Assembly (NCBI GenBank): GCA_902800015.1
Contig: CADCCU010000007.1
Coordinates: 1-45,276 of the forward strand
Direction: 5' to 3'
Origin: an uncultured Ureaplasma sp.
GTDB taxonomy: Bacteria > Bacillota_I > Bacilli_A > Mycoplasmatales > Mycoplasmoidaceae
DNA: 45,276 nucleotides
The notes under the pieces are model-generated. The model saw only the letters and a program-made list of their open reading frames with translations. It ran no database searches and was not told where the DNA came from. The translations under genes were made by a program, and so were the position numbers. Positions 7,957 to 17,774 of this stretch are shown one piece after another (position 1 is the stretch's first letter; the number at the start of each line of letters is the position of its first letter).

Positions 7957-9295
7957 TCGTGAAGTATTAATGTCAGAACACAATGACGCATTAGTCAAAG
8001 AAGACAACAAATGTGTCACTTGTGGTTTGTGTAAAAAAATTTGTACTAATGATGTAACAGTTGCAAAAATGTTTGTAGTTGATCCAAACATTGAACCTAT
8101 TTGTATTAATTGTGGTCAATGTGCTAACATTTGTCCAACAAATGCTATTCATGAGATTTATCAATACCTTGAAATCAAAAACTTATTAACAAATAAAAAT
8201 AACAAGAAAATAATTATTTCTGTTGCTCCAGCTGTCCGAGTAGCATTAGGTGAAGCTTTAGGATTACCTGTTGGAGTTAATTTGGAATCAAGGATTCCAA
8301 ATATCATTCGTAAGATGGGTGCTGATTATGCATTTGATATTACTTTTGGTGCTGATTTAACCATTATGGAAGAAGCTATCGAATTAGTTGAAAGAATCAA
8401 ATCTAACCAAAGGTTGCCTCAATTTACTAGCTGTTGTCCTGCATGAGTTAAATATTGTGAAATTTTCTATCCACAATTATTAAATAATCTTTCTGAAGCA
8501 AAAAGTCCGATTGCAATGCAATCTTCGATAATTAAAACTTTTTTTGCAGATAAGATTAACACTAAACCAGAAGATATTGTTCATATTGTTGTTGCTCCGT
8601 GTACAGCTAAGAAATCAGAAGCAAATCGTAAAGAATTAAATGTATCTGCTAAAGACACCGATTATTTAATTACTACAAGAGAATTTGCTTTATTAATAAA
8701 AGAATTTAACATTGATGTTAATACTATTGAAGATAGTAAATTTGATTCTCCTATGCAATTAGGTTCAAGCTCTGGTGTTATTTTTGGTGTTTCCGGTGGA
8801 GTTTGTGAAGCTGGATTAAGAACTGCTTACTATTTTTTAACTGGTAAAGATTTACCAAAAGATAAACTAGTCTTTCAATCTATCAGAGGCATGAATGGTA
8901 TTAAAGAAGCCACTATTGAAATTGATGGACAAATAATAGTAAGGGCAGCAGTATGTAATGGTATGAATAATGCAGTAGCATTAATTGACCGTGTAATTAA
9001 AAATGAAGTTCATTATGATTGAATTGAGGTAATGAACTGCACTGGTGGTTGTATTTATGGTGGTGGACAACCAAAGATTAAAATTCCTTTTATTGCAAAT
9101 ACTCGACAAAAACGAATGGATGCATTATACCAAGAAGATGAACGTATGGAGGTTCGTTTGTGTCATAGGAATCCTGAAATCATTGCTTTATATGAGCAAT
9201 TTTTATCTAAACCAGGTTCACCAAAAGCAAAAGAAATCCTGCATACACATTATCAAGATAAATCATATTTAATTAAAGCTTATAATAAGGCTTAA
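7943..9295 (+). CDS. hydA: [FeFe] hydrogenase, catalytic subunit with ferredoxin-like domain
   Basis: Catalyses 2H+ + 2e- <-> H2, normally letting fermenters discard electrons from reduced ferredoxin. The 450 residues include TGA Trp codons. The N-terminal 2[4Fe-4S] domain has Cys24/27/30/34 and Cys54/57/60/64. H-cluster motifs are L1 TSCCPAW (162-168, relay Cys164 and ligand Cys165), L2 APCTAKKSE (218-226, ligand Cys220) and L3 EVMNCTGGCIYGGGQP (from 362, ligands Cys366 and Cys370). All cluster cysteines are present; the usual Met of L2 (MPC) is Ala218. This is the compact two-cluster form. It starts at ATG 7943, overlapping the membrane gene; ATG 7970 is an alternative. No maturation genes (hydE, hydF, hydG) lie in the window. 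Confidence 0.93.
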
Positions 9296-9300
9296 AAAGA

Positions 9301-9333
9301 AAAAGACTAAGTGTTATGACTTAGTCTTTTTTA
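9301..9333. terminator. Intrinsic terminator between hydA and tRNA-Leu
   Basis: AAAAGACTAAGT (9301-9312) pairs with ACTTAGTCTTTT (9319-9330), with a T tract on the plus strand and A's upstream, so it can serve both the hydrogenase transcript and, on the minus strand, the end of the tRNA-Leu transcript. Confidence 0.88.
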
Positions 9334-9417
9334 TGGTGCACATGAAGGGACTTGAACCCCCACTCACGAAGAATTAGATCCTAAGTCTAACGCGTCTGCC
9401 AGTTCCGCCACATGTGC
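9334..9417 (-). tRNA. tRNA-Leu (anticodon UAG), CCA encoded
   Basis: The acceptor arms GCACATG/CATGTGC pair fully; the anticodon loop is CTTAGGA on a TTAGA/TCTAA stem, giving UAG. A long variable arm (class II) and a TTCAAGT T-loop are present. The 84 nt include the encoded CCA. It lies just downstream of ung on the minus strand. Confidence 0.95.
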
Positions 9418-9449
9418 ATTATTGATATTATACAAACTTGATAATTAAA

Positions 9450-10109
9450 TTATCACTTAATTGGCTCACAATTATTCTTAATTAAATAATTATTAGCTTT
9501 TGAAAAAGGTTTAGAACCAAAAAAACTAACATGTGCACTTAATGGCGATGGATGTGAACTTGTTAATACAAGATTATTATCAAGATTGATTAATTGTTTT
9601 TTGCTTATAGCTTGATTGCCTCAAAGAATATAAACAACATGTTTTACATGCAGATTTAAATATTTAATTACAAAATCTGTAATCTTAGATCAATTTAAAT
9701 ATTTATGCGACATGGATTTGTTGGCTTCAACAGTAAGTGATTCGTTTAATAATAATACACCTTGTTTTGCTCAATCAGTAAGATTACCATTAGTTCTTTT
9801 AATGTTTAAATCACTTTGCAATTCTTTAAAAATATTAATTAATGATTTAGGTAATTTAACATTGTCATTAACACTAAATGCTAATCCATTAGCTTGGTTA
9901 GGTTTATAATATGGATCTTGACCAATAATTACTACTTTTGTATCTTTGATATTAAAAAAATTAAAACAAGCAAAAATATTTTGTTTATCTGGGTAAATAG
10001 TTTTAGTTTGATACAATGTATCAAGTTGATTTAATATGCAAATTAAATTATCCTTTATTTCTTGATCATTAAAAACTTTAGATCAATCAGTATTAATAAC
10101 AACATTCAT
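9450..10109 (-). CDS. ung: Uracil-DNA glycosylase, family 1
   Basis: Removes uracil from DNA to start base-excision repair. 219 residues, the usual length, with several TGA Trp codons. The water-activating motif GQDPYY lies at residues 63-68 (Asp65), and the HPSPLS loop begins near 186 (His186). The C-terminus ends IKW. ATG 10109 lies 2 nt after the stop of the upstream lipoprotein gene, making it the last gene of the rpsF-ssb-rpsR-rplI-dnaB cluster. Confidence 0.95.
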
Positions 10110-10111
10110 TA

Positions 10112-11992
10112 TTATTTATGGTTAATATAAAAAGAACTTGAGTTAACAGGGTCTGAATCATTGAATTTAATTGTTGCACCAGTATCTTTATAACCGCCAA
10201 ACATTCATCTAAAAATCATGTAAGGATCATTGATAAAAGCTTCATATGATGTACTGTATGTTGTTGTGTCAATTTTTGGAAGTTCAAATGAAGTCAAAGT
10301 TTTAATTATATTTATTCAATCTTTGTATAGTTTTGAATCCTCGGCAAAATCTAAAATCATATGATTATCATTTTCTTTGATACTATCGATTGGTGAATAA
10401 TAATCAGCATTGAATGCAAAATATGCTGGGATTATAGCACCAAAGCCACTAAAGTATGGCATTTTTGTCCGATAATTAACTTCATTACCATTAGTGTCAT
10501 AATATTTAAATGTAATATCCATTAAGCTATATTGTGCTAAAGCAATATAGTCACCTGGCTGAATTATATTGTTATTACATCAATTTTCAATAGTTGGATC
10601 AACATTCTTTGTGTCGAATTCCGGTGCTTTTCAATCTGCATAATCAATCTGTTGTGTATCATCACGAGCAACAAAATTTTGTGTAAATGAGACTGTGTCA
10701 ATTCCTGTATAACCATCAACATGATTTGTGAAATTTTTTCATTGTTTGTTATCAGTAATAACTTTATTAATATTGTTAATTTTTGTTGATGGGATTAGTC
10801 AATCATTAATATTAATAGAATTTGAAGCATTTGTTGGATTATAGTAACCATTATCAACGCCAGATAAATGGATAATAGTTGGAATATTAGCTATACCAAC
10901 GACATCAACAGGAGAACCCTCATGTTTTTTATCATCATTAGCATATGAATAAATACAATATGGTGACATTTCACTTGCAGGCTGTCATACATATTTTTTG
11001 TTTACAGTGTCATAAGTATATGTACCAGTAAAAGCAGTATTTGTTGGAATAAAATATGGCAATGATGCATTACGTTCATCATCAATATTAAATGGGTGAT
11101 TAGTATTATTTCTTAAATCTTGAACATCTAACTTAATAAATGGTGTATTATTCTTATCATCATCAGCAATAGTTAATCCTGAATCAACTCCAGAATATTC
11201 TTGATTTCAATTTACACGATAAGGACCAAATTTATATTGTGAATCACCAGTTGACATTAAATTAGCAGTATCATAACAAAATTGAAAGAAATTATAATTG
11301 TCTTCACTTGATCTGTTGCCATGATTAAATCCGGCACTTGCATAGGAATGAGTGAATACATTGTCTAATAATTCATTAACTTGATTATCATTAGGTTGAC
11401 TAATAATTTTGTTAACAAAATTATTCATGTAGTTAACCATAGTTAAAAAATTAAATGATACAGTATTAACAGCATTTGATGCAACATAATAAACTAAGTT
11501 TTGATAACTATTAAGCTTGCCATCTTTATTGATAAAACTTAGTTTTTTATCATCAGAAGTTATTCAATGTTTGTCATTGTATGTATTAATATCAATTTGA
11601 TATGGATTATCAGCATAATTCTTAGCATCCGCAATTTGAAAATTTGAATAACCATTAAATGAATAAAACTTATTAATTGTTAATTTAAATGAGTTATCAA
11701 AAGCAGATGTATATAAATATCTACTTGGCAAATAATTTTGGATATTAGTTAATGATGAATCAATAGAAATATTATCTTTATCTCTTGCATATTGTAAATA
11801 TGGATCTAATAAACTAAAGTAGGCTCCAGAATGATCATATCCATTTTGAAATGGATTATTTTGATCACCAGTTATAATTGGTGGACAATATTGAGAAATA
11901 GTTGAACAAGATGTTAAAGTAAGAATTGGGGCAATAGTAGTACAAATTAACACTCCTGAAATAACAAGTTTATTTTTAATATTTTTATTCAT
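10112..11992 (-). CDS. Large lipoprotein of unknown function, coupled to dnaB
   Basis: 626 residues with many TGA Trp codons. The N-terminus is a lipoprotein signal: MNKNIKNK basic start, hydrophobic core, TLTSC lipobox with Cys29. The mature part is rich in Asn, Asp, Tyr and Ser with no membrane segment, so it should sit outside the cell, held by lipid. No enzymatic motif or family is recognised. The ATG overlaps the dnaB stop codon region (DnaB ends at 11985, this gene starts at 11992), and GGAGG in the dnaB tail supplies its Shine-Dalgarno. ung follows 2 nt after its stop. A surface lipoprotein inside a replication and repair operon is odd. Confidence 0.85.
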
Positions 11993-13445
11993 ACTTACCT
12001 CCGAAACTATTTTCTACTTCTGAAAAATAACCATAGGCTTTAGTGAATCCTAAGGTTACACTACCTGTAGCACCGTTACGATGTTTTTCAATAATATACT
12101 CGATATCTTGTGAGCCTAATGGATTTTGCTGTATTTTTTTATTTTCAGTTTCATCATTGTCATTTGATTCCTCAACCTGATTTTTCTTGTAATATAAGAA
12201 AGAAACAATATCTGCATCTTGTTCAATGGCACCAGATTCACGAAGATCAGATAGTAATGGTCGAGGATTCGCACCATCAGCAGTTTTACCACGGTCTTCA
12301 ATTTTACGAGATAATTGAGCTAAAGCCATAATTGGAGTTTCGATTTCTCTTGCAGTAATTTTTAACATTCTTGAAATGTTAGCAACTTCTTGTTGACGAT
12401 TATTAACATTAGCTCGCTCACTGATTCCTTTTAATAATTGTAAGTAGTCAACAACTACCAATTTAATATCATAGTTAGCTTTAATTTGTCTTAATTTTGC
12501 TTGAATATCAAGAATTGATAAATTACTTGTATCATCAATAAAGATTGGTAAATTATGAATTTCACTTATATAGTTTTCTATTGATAATAATGCCGGACCA
12601 ACTAAATCACCACGTTTAATTTTTGTAATATTAACTTTTGATTCACAAGCTAGCATTCTTTCTATAACTTGTTTTTTGCTCATCTCAATTGAGAATAAAA
12701 CAACAGCTCCTGGTTTTTTATTTACGTCTTGTTTTTGTGATTTAATATCTTTTGCAGCATTAAGAACAAAATTTAATGCTAAAGCTGTTTTGCCTGTTCC
12801 AGGACGAGCAGCTAAAATAATCAAATCACCTTTTTGAAACCCATCAGTAATTCTATCAATATTTTTAAAACCACTACTAATTCCAGTTAACTTAGTATGA
12901 TCAGAATTGATCATGTTTGTTAATGAAATCTTGTAATCATTAATAATGTCGCTTATTGGTTCAACATTATCAACTTTTTTGGAATTAACAATTGCTGAGA
13001 ACTTGGTTAATCATTCAAATGATTGATCTTTAAATCTTGTAAAATCTGCAGGTTCATTAATTAATCAACCAGCAAAATCATTTAATTGACTTTTAATTGA
13101 AAACTCTTTAACAAGATCAATATAAGAACTCAAATTTATTGATGTGGTGTATGCATATGATAGTTCACATACATATGAATTAATGTCATCAATCATTGAT
13201 GACAATTCTTGATTTTTTGAAAGATATTCAATTACGGTATCGTTATTTACTGGTTTTGATTGATGATGGATATCGCTAATTGCTTGATACACACAACGAA
13301 GTTTTTGATCAAAGAAGTCTCTAATTGTAAGTTTAGCCAATACATCATCAATAACATTTGAATCATTTAACATACATGAGATGATATAACGTTCAAACTT
13401 TGTTTGTGATTTAAGATTACTTTGCTTTGATTTATTTGAATCCAT
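11985..13445 (-). CDS. dnaB: Replicative DNA helicase DnaB
   Basis: Hexameric 5'-3' helicase at the replication fork. 486 residues with TGA Trp codons. The N-terminal primase-interacting domain occupies about the first 120 residues (QTKFERYIISCMLNDSNVID...). The RecA-like motor has Walker A ARPGTGKT at about 213-220, followed by VVVDYLQLLKG and LSDLRESGAIEQDADIV, the classic DnaB motifs. The start at ATG 13445 lies 14 nt after rplI, in the common rplI-dnaB order. Its end overlaps the lipoprotein start by 8 nt. Confidence 0.97.
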
Positions 13446-13459
13446 AATTACCTTTAAAA

Positions 13460-13897
13460 TTAATCAGTAACAATAATGTGTAATTTAGCTTTGATATTTT
13501 TATAAATTTCTAATGCAATGTGAACATTACCAACTTTTAATGGTTGAAAATCATCAGCAAACATGTATTTTGTGATATCAATGTTTTCTTTTTTCAAATC
13601 ATCAATTATTTGCTTTTGGGAAATTGACCCAAAAATTTTACCATTATTAGATTTTAATTGGTAATGCAATGTTACCTTTTCAATCTTATTTTTTAATTCA
13701 TTAGCTTTAGCAACATTGAATGCTTCATCTTTAGCAATTTTAGCTAAATCTTTTTGTAAATGATCTTTAGCTGCATCAGTCGCAATAACAGCTAGTTGCT
13801 TCTTTGATAAAAAATTGAAAAAATAACCATCGCTAACTTCAACAACTTGGTTTTTCTTACCAATATTTTTAACATCTTGAAGCAAAATAACTTTCAT
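13460..13897 (-). CDS. rplI: 50S ribosomal protein L9 (bL9)
   Basis: 145 residues. The N-terminal globule MKVILLQDVKNIGKKNQVVE...DGYFFNFL is the conserved rRNA-binding part, followed by the long connecting helix and a C-terminal domain (KIFGSISQKQI). ATG 13897 lies 1 nt after the rpsR stop. Confidence 0.97.
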   Translation of the reverse strand: MKVILLQDVKNIGKKNQVVEVSDGYFFNFLSKKQLAVIATDAAKDHLQKDLAKIAKDEAFNVAKANELKNKIEKVTLHYQLKSNNGKIFGSISQKQIIDDLKKENIDITKYMFADDFQPLKVGNVHIALEIYKNIKAKLHIIVTD

Positions 13898-13898
13898 G

Positions 13899-14165
13899 CT
13901 ATTCCTTTACAAATGGCATTAAAGCAACGATACGCGCACGTTTAATAGCGTTAGTTACCATCTTTTGGTGTTTTGCACATAAACCGGTAATTCTCCTTGG
14001 AAGAATACGTCCATTATTTGCAATAAAACCATTTAATAGTTCAACGTCTTTATAATCAACATGGTTAATACCTTTAGCACAAAGCACACATGATTTTTTA
14101 AAATGTTTATTTATTTTTCGATTAAATTGTGATTTACCACTTTTATTTGTATTTTTAGCTGGCAT
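13899..14165 (-). CDS. rpsR: 30S ribosomal protein S18 (bS18)
   Basis: 88 residues. It pairs with S6 on the 30S platform. Conserved features include [29 protein letters not shown] and [12 protein letters not shown]. The Cys pair CVLC together with the later CAKH keeps the potential zinc-binding pattern seen in many bS18 proteins. It lies between ssb and rplI as in most bacteria. Confidence 0.96.
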   Translation of the reverse strand: MPAKNTNKSGKSQFNRKINKHFKKSCVLCAKGINHVDYKDVELLNGFIANNGRILPRRITGLCAKHQKMVTNAIKRARIVALMPFVKE

Positions 14166-14178
14166 ATTTAATTCCTTT

Positions 14179-14655
14179 CTATTTTGTTTGTTTATCTAAT
14201 TCATCAAATCACTCAAGATCATCATTTTCATCATATTTAGGTGATACAACTTTTTGTTCTGATGGTTCTAAATTATTAATTGAAGATTCAGGAAAGATTT
14301 CTGATACACTTGGTGTGTCATTAACTTCAGATTCAGCTTTAGGACCTAAAGCATTAATATTCTCAACAATCACTTCTGTAGCATATACTGTCTGGTTAGT
14401 TTGTTTAGAAATATAACTTCTTCGAGAAATTCTACCCTCAATACTTACTAGACTACCTTTTTTTAAATAACTTTGAACAAAGTTAGCTTGATTGCTTCAT
14501 GCAACACAAGGAACAAATGTTGTAGAATTTTGAGCATTAGTTCTTGCGTATGAAGTATTGCATGCAACAGTAAAGTTTGATACTTGCATGTTGCTTGCAG
14601 TAGTTCTTGCAGTAGGATCTGAAGCAATTCTACCAACTAATAAAACTTTATTCAT
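14179..14655 (-). CDS. ssb: Single-stranded DNA-binding protein
   Basis: 158 residues with one or more TGA Trp codons. The OB fold begins [19 protein letters not shown] and continues with VSNFTVACN and [12 protein letters not shown]. The linker is acidic and Ser/Glu-rich. The C-terminal acidic tail carries [14 protein letters not shown], so the partner-binding acidic/aromatic motif lies a few residues in from the end instead of forming the terminal DDDIPF-like tip. ATG 14655 overlaps the rpsF stop (ATGAATAA), so translation is coupled. Confidence 0.95.
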
Positions 14656-15097
14656 TAGTTTTTACCTCAGCATTTTGATTTTCAATTGTAGTTTTAACTT
14701 CAGTTGCAGCTTCTTTCATTAAAGCTTTATGTTCCATTTTTTTCTTGTAGAAAGTAGCTTGTTTCTTAGCTCTTTTTACTTTTTTAGGATTTGCTAGTGC
14801 TCGTGCGCCGTAATCTTTATCAAGGTTAATAATTAAGAATCTAATTACATCATTGTTAAGTTTTGCTAAACGGTCAAACTCTGAGATTTCAGATGGAATC
14901 TTAGTTGAAAAGTTTAGTTGAAAATATCAACCTTTTTCAAAACCATTAATCTTGTAAGCAAGATCCTTTTGACCTAATTCTGTTAACTTAAAGTCTTTAT
15001 TCTTATTAACAACTTTGATTAAATCTTTAATTGTATTTTTGGCTTCTTTTTCGCCTAAGTCGCCTTTAACGACTAATAATATTTCATAATTTGACAT
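14648..15097 (-). CDS. rpsF: 30S ribosomal protein S6 (bS6)
   Basis: 149 residues, with the ferredoxin-like S6 core in the first 95 or so (MSNYEILLVVKGDL...; LAYKINGFEKGWYFQLNF; VIRFLIINLD) and a basic Lys/Ala-rich C-terminal extension. AAGGAG precedes ATG 15097. It is the first gene of the rpsF-ssb-rpsR-rplI-dnaB operon and ends overlapping ssb by 8 nt. Confidence 0.96.
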
Positions 15098-15121
15098 AGT
15101 GTCTCCTTCACGGTTTTAAAA

Positions 15122-15141
15122 GTTTAATCAATAGATTAAAC
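15122..15141 (-). promoter_or_regulatory. Hairpin in the rpsF leader
   Basis: GTTTAAT and ATTAAAC pair around a 6-nt loop, and an ACCG sequence follows before the Shine-Dalgarno. S6:S18 complexes autoregulate rpsF leaders in many bacteria through a hairpin with a CCG motif; that role here is inferred. TATAAT occurs upstream on the minus strand (15185-15180), but the match to a full promoter is weak. Confidence 0.35.
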
Positions 15142-15340
15142 AAAGAAATACACCTATGCTAATGCATAAATGTAATAATATTATATATATTTAGTCAAAA
15201 AAACAATATCACTGTTTCGTTGTTCACTTTCTAATTAATTTAGATTTTTTTATTATTGTCCTAAATTTTAATAAAATTTAATATTTTTTGAAAATCCTTC
15301 AAATTTTTCCAATTAAATATATAGAGGTCTATTTTTAATT

Positions 15341-15600
15341 GTGAAAACAAATAAAAATACTAGAAAAATAAAAGTTACTGAAAATGATTTCAAAGATTTC
15401 AGCAGCATTGCTACTATACCGGAACATTTAGAAAAAGTGTGTTATTACATATAACAACATGGCAAAAAATGCCGGATGATAACCAAAACGATGCAATGAC
15501 TACTAAACCTGAATGATTTAATGAATTCGAAAATAAACAAGAACAACGTTGAAAAGAACAACAAGAATTTAATCAACAAATTCTTAGTCTGATAAGTTAA
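15341..15600 (+). pseudogene. Frameshifted, shortened copy of the coiled-coil gene at 6724-7077
   Basis: From GTG 15341 the product starts MKTNKNTRKIKVTENDFKDF, closely matching the intact copy. A missing base near 15433 sends it into a stop. The original frame resumes as TWQKMPDDNQNDAMTTKPEW but ends early at TAA 15598-15600 after NQQILSLIS, lacking the last 27 or so residues. An internal ATG at 15471 could still give a 43-residue fragment. About 70 bp upstream (15270-15340) also match the leader of the intact copy. Between 15142 and 15270 only AT-rich sequence is seen. Confidence 0.75.
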
Positions 15601-15613
15601 TTATACACGTTTA

Positions 15614-16924
15614 CTAATCAATATAAAATATTTTTTTAATAGCTTTAAATTGTTGAGGCTTTTTTGAAGAAATCTTAATACATTTTAAAATACGATTAGA
15701 TATTTCTTTTTTGTCAATTGATTTTGAACTATAACATGTCACTAAATTTTCATCTTTTTTAACTTTGTCACCTCATTTGTAGTGTCAAATCATACCAGCG
15801 TGGAAATCAACAGGATCTGTTTTTAAAACTCTTCCAGCACCTAAATATACACTTACCATGCCAACTGCATCATTAGATGTGAAACTTAAATATCCATTAG
15901 TTGGTGCTTTAAATTCAAATTTATATTTTGGTTTAAAATATGTTTTATTTTTTAAGACTTTAATATCAGCACCTTGAATGCTTAATCATTCGTAAAATTT
16001 ATTCAAAGCAGTTTTAGAATTGACAATTTTTTCTACCTTACTGTATGCAGTTTTGTATGATAAAGTTTTATCATTGGCCATGAAAATAATAGCCGCTGAT
16101 TCATATATAAGTTCTTTTAAATCTTTAGCGCATTTTTTATCACCATCTAAAAAGTTCTGTGATTCTAAAACTTCTAATGCATTACCAACATTTCTTCCAA
16201 GTGGTTGCTCCATGCTTGTAACAAAAATAGTTAATACCCGATTCATTTTTTTAGCAATTGCTATCAGGTATCTAATAAGTTCTTTAGCTTCCGAATAATT
16301 TTTGCAGAAGGCACCTGAACCATATTTAACATCTAAAAAAACATGTGTTCCTAAAATAGAAAACTTCTTTGATAAAATTGAACTTGCAATTAATCCATAA
16401 TTTTTAACTGTTCCAGTTACATCTCTTAATGCATATAAAGTTTTATCAGCAGGAACTAAATCATTAGTTTGTCCAGCAATAAAAATCTTGTGTCTTTTTA
16501 ACTGATCAAGCATTTGTTGTTTAGTTAAATTAACATTTACACCTACTGATTCAAGCTTATCAATTGTACCTCCAGTAAAACCTAAACCTCGTCCAGATAG
16601 TTTAGCTACAGGAATACCTGCTGCAGCAACAATTGGTAATAAAGTTAAACTAACCTTGTCACCAACACCCCCTGTAGAATGCTTATCGATAATATTTTGA
16701 CCAACTTTTGTTAAATCAATGTGAATTGAGTGAGCTCACATCGCTTTAGTCAAATAATAAGCTTCATTGATAGACAAACCACGGATATAAACGGCGGTTA
16801 ATCAAGAAGTAATTAAATAATCAGGAATAGTTTTATCAACTATTCCTTTAACTATATAATCGATTTCTTTTTCTGTTAATCGTTTACAATCGATTTTTTT
16901 ATGAATAATGTCAACAATTTGCAT
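15614..16924 (-). CDS. deoA: Thymidine phosphorylase (pyrimidine-nucleoside phosphorylase)
   Basis: Splits thymidine with phosphate into thymine and deoxyribose 1-phosphate; part of nucleoside salvage. 436 residues with TGA Trp codons. The family signature LSGRGLGFTGGTIDKLES is intact, as is the phosphate loop KHSTGGVGDK; the C-terminal alpha/beta domain (FKAPTNGYL... GAGRVL... DFHAGMIWHYKWGDKV) is complete. ATG 16924 was chosen because MQIVDIIHKKIDCKRLTEKE matches the family N-terminus. It lies downstream of tRNA-Trp. Confidence 0.95.
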
Positions 16925-16942
16925 ATTTGTTTAATAATATTA

Positions 16943-17017
16943 TGGCAGGGGTGGCAGGACTCGAACCCACAACAGTCGGTTTTGAAGACCGAAGTTCTAC
17001 CATTGAACTACACCCCT
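16943..17017 (-). tRNA. tRNA-Trp (anticodon UCA) that reads UGA
   Basis: 75 nt with encoded CCA; acceptor AGGGGTG/CACCCCT. The anticodon loop CTTCAAA on a TCGGT/ACCGA stem gives UCA. With normal arm lengths it is not a selenocysteine tRNA. It accounts for the in-frame TGA codons in conserved genes across the window. Confidence 0.95.
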
Positions 17018-17026
17018 TAATATTTT

Positions 17027-17272
17027 TTACTTTTTGTTTATAGCTTCTTCAATAGCAACAACAAGTTTATCTAATGTTTGAATTTTACCTAATGTTTCAT
17101 CTGAAATATAAATCTTTAATTCATTTTCAAGTTTAACAATAAGACCAATAACAGCTAATGAATCTAAACCTAGTTCTTTTAAACTTTTATCTTTATTAGC
17201 AATAGATAAATCAACATTTAATTTTTGCTCTTTAGCAATTTTTTTAATTTTTTCAAGTATTTCCTTGTTCAT
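17027..17272 (-). CDS. acpP: Acyl carrier protein
   Basis: 81 residues. The phosphopantetheine site is Ser38 in ELGLDSLAVIGLIVKLE. The start at ATG 17272 was preferred over ATG 17305 because MNKEILEKIKKI aligns with ACP N-termini and because a TATAAT lies between the two, about 10 nt before the chosen ATG. Mollicutes that lack fatty acid synthesis still keep ACP, probably for lipid handling. It lies between an unknown three-gene unit and tRNA-Trp. Confidence 0.93.
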   Translation of the reverse strand: MNKEILEKIKKIAKEQKLNVDLSIANKDKSLKELGLDSLAVIGLIVKLENELKIYISDETLGKIQTLDKLVVAIEEAINKK

Positions 17273-17308
17273 GATGCTTATAATTATATATTTAATAATT
17301 ACCAACAG

Positions 17309-17770
17309 TTAACATAATGTCAATTTAATTTGATCATAATAATGATAGTTATTGTTAGGCAATTGTCATACAACATCTAAAAATAAACCAGTGTCATCGT
17401 TAAATAATTGATAGTGAAATTCAAACTCGAAATTGTCGGCATTTATTTCAAATTTGCTTATTGATTTAAACATATTTCGAAACTTATATTTAAAAAAATT
17501 TTTTAGTTTTGATTCTTCTATATAACGAATATACTTACCATTTTCAAATTTAGCATTAATAATTTGGTGTAAATCATTATTTGTTAATAATCACTTTCGT
17601 AATTGAAAATGTTCATAGTTTTTGCCTCTATTTAACGGTCTGTCATAATCAATAGTATCAATGTCTTTATTATTAATGATTAAGTTGGCTACTAATAAAG
17701 TTATAGAGCTTATTAACAAAACAGAAATTGAACATGCAGTGAAAAACATTAATCTCTTATCTTTATTCAT
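17309..17770 (-). CDS. Single-pass membrane-anchored protein of unknown function
   Basis: 153 residues with TGA Trp codons. One N-terminal hydrophobic segment (about residues 8-32) is followed by an outer domain rich in Asn, Phe and Tyr (DYDRPLNRGKNYEHFQLRKW...). No lipobox and no known domain. It starts 5 nt after the stop of the 344-residue gene upstream and is the third gene of a unit beginning at 19125. Confidence 0.65.
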
Positions 17771-17774
17771 TTGC

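Noticed and set aside
8447-9022. Hydrogenase as three broken fragments
   Set aside because: The apparent stops are TGA at conserved Trp positions (TSCCPAW, YDWIEVMN); under code 4 the gene is intact.
12110-12331. Plus-strand 73-codon frame inside dnaB
   Set aside because: It lies wholly within the conserved dnaB motor domain on the other strand and has no ribosome-binding site.
16943-17017. Selenocysteine tRNA because of the UCA anticodon
   Set aside because: It is 75 nt with an ordinary short variable region and standard acceptor length; a tRNA-Sec would have a long variable arm and extended acceptor.
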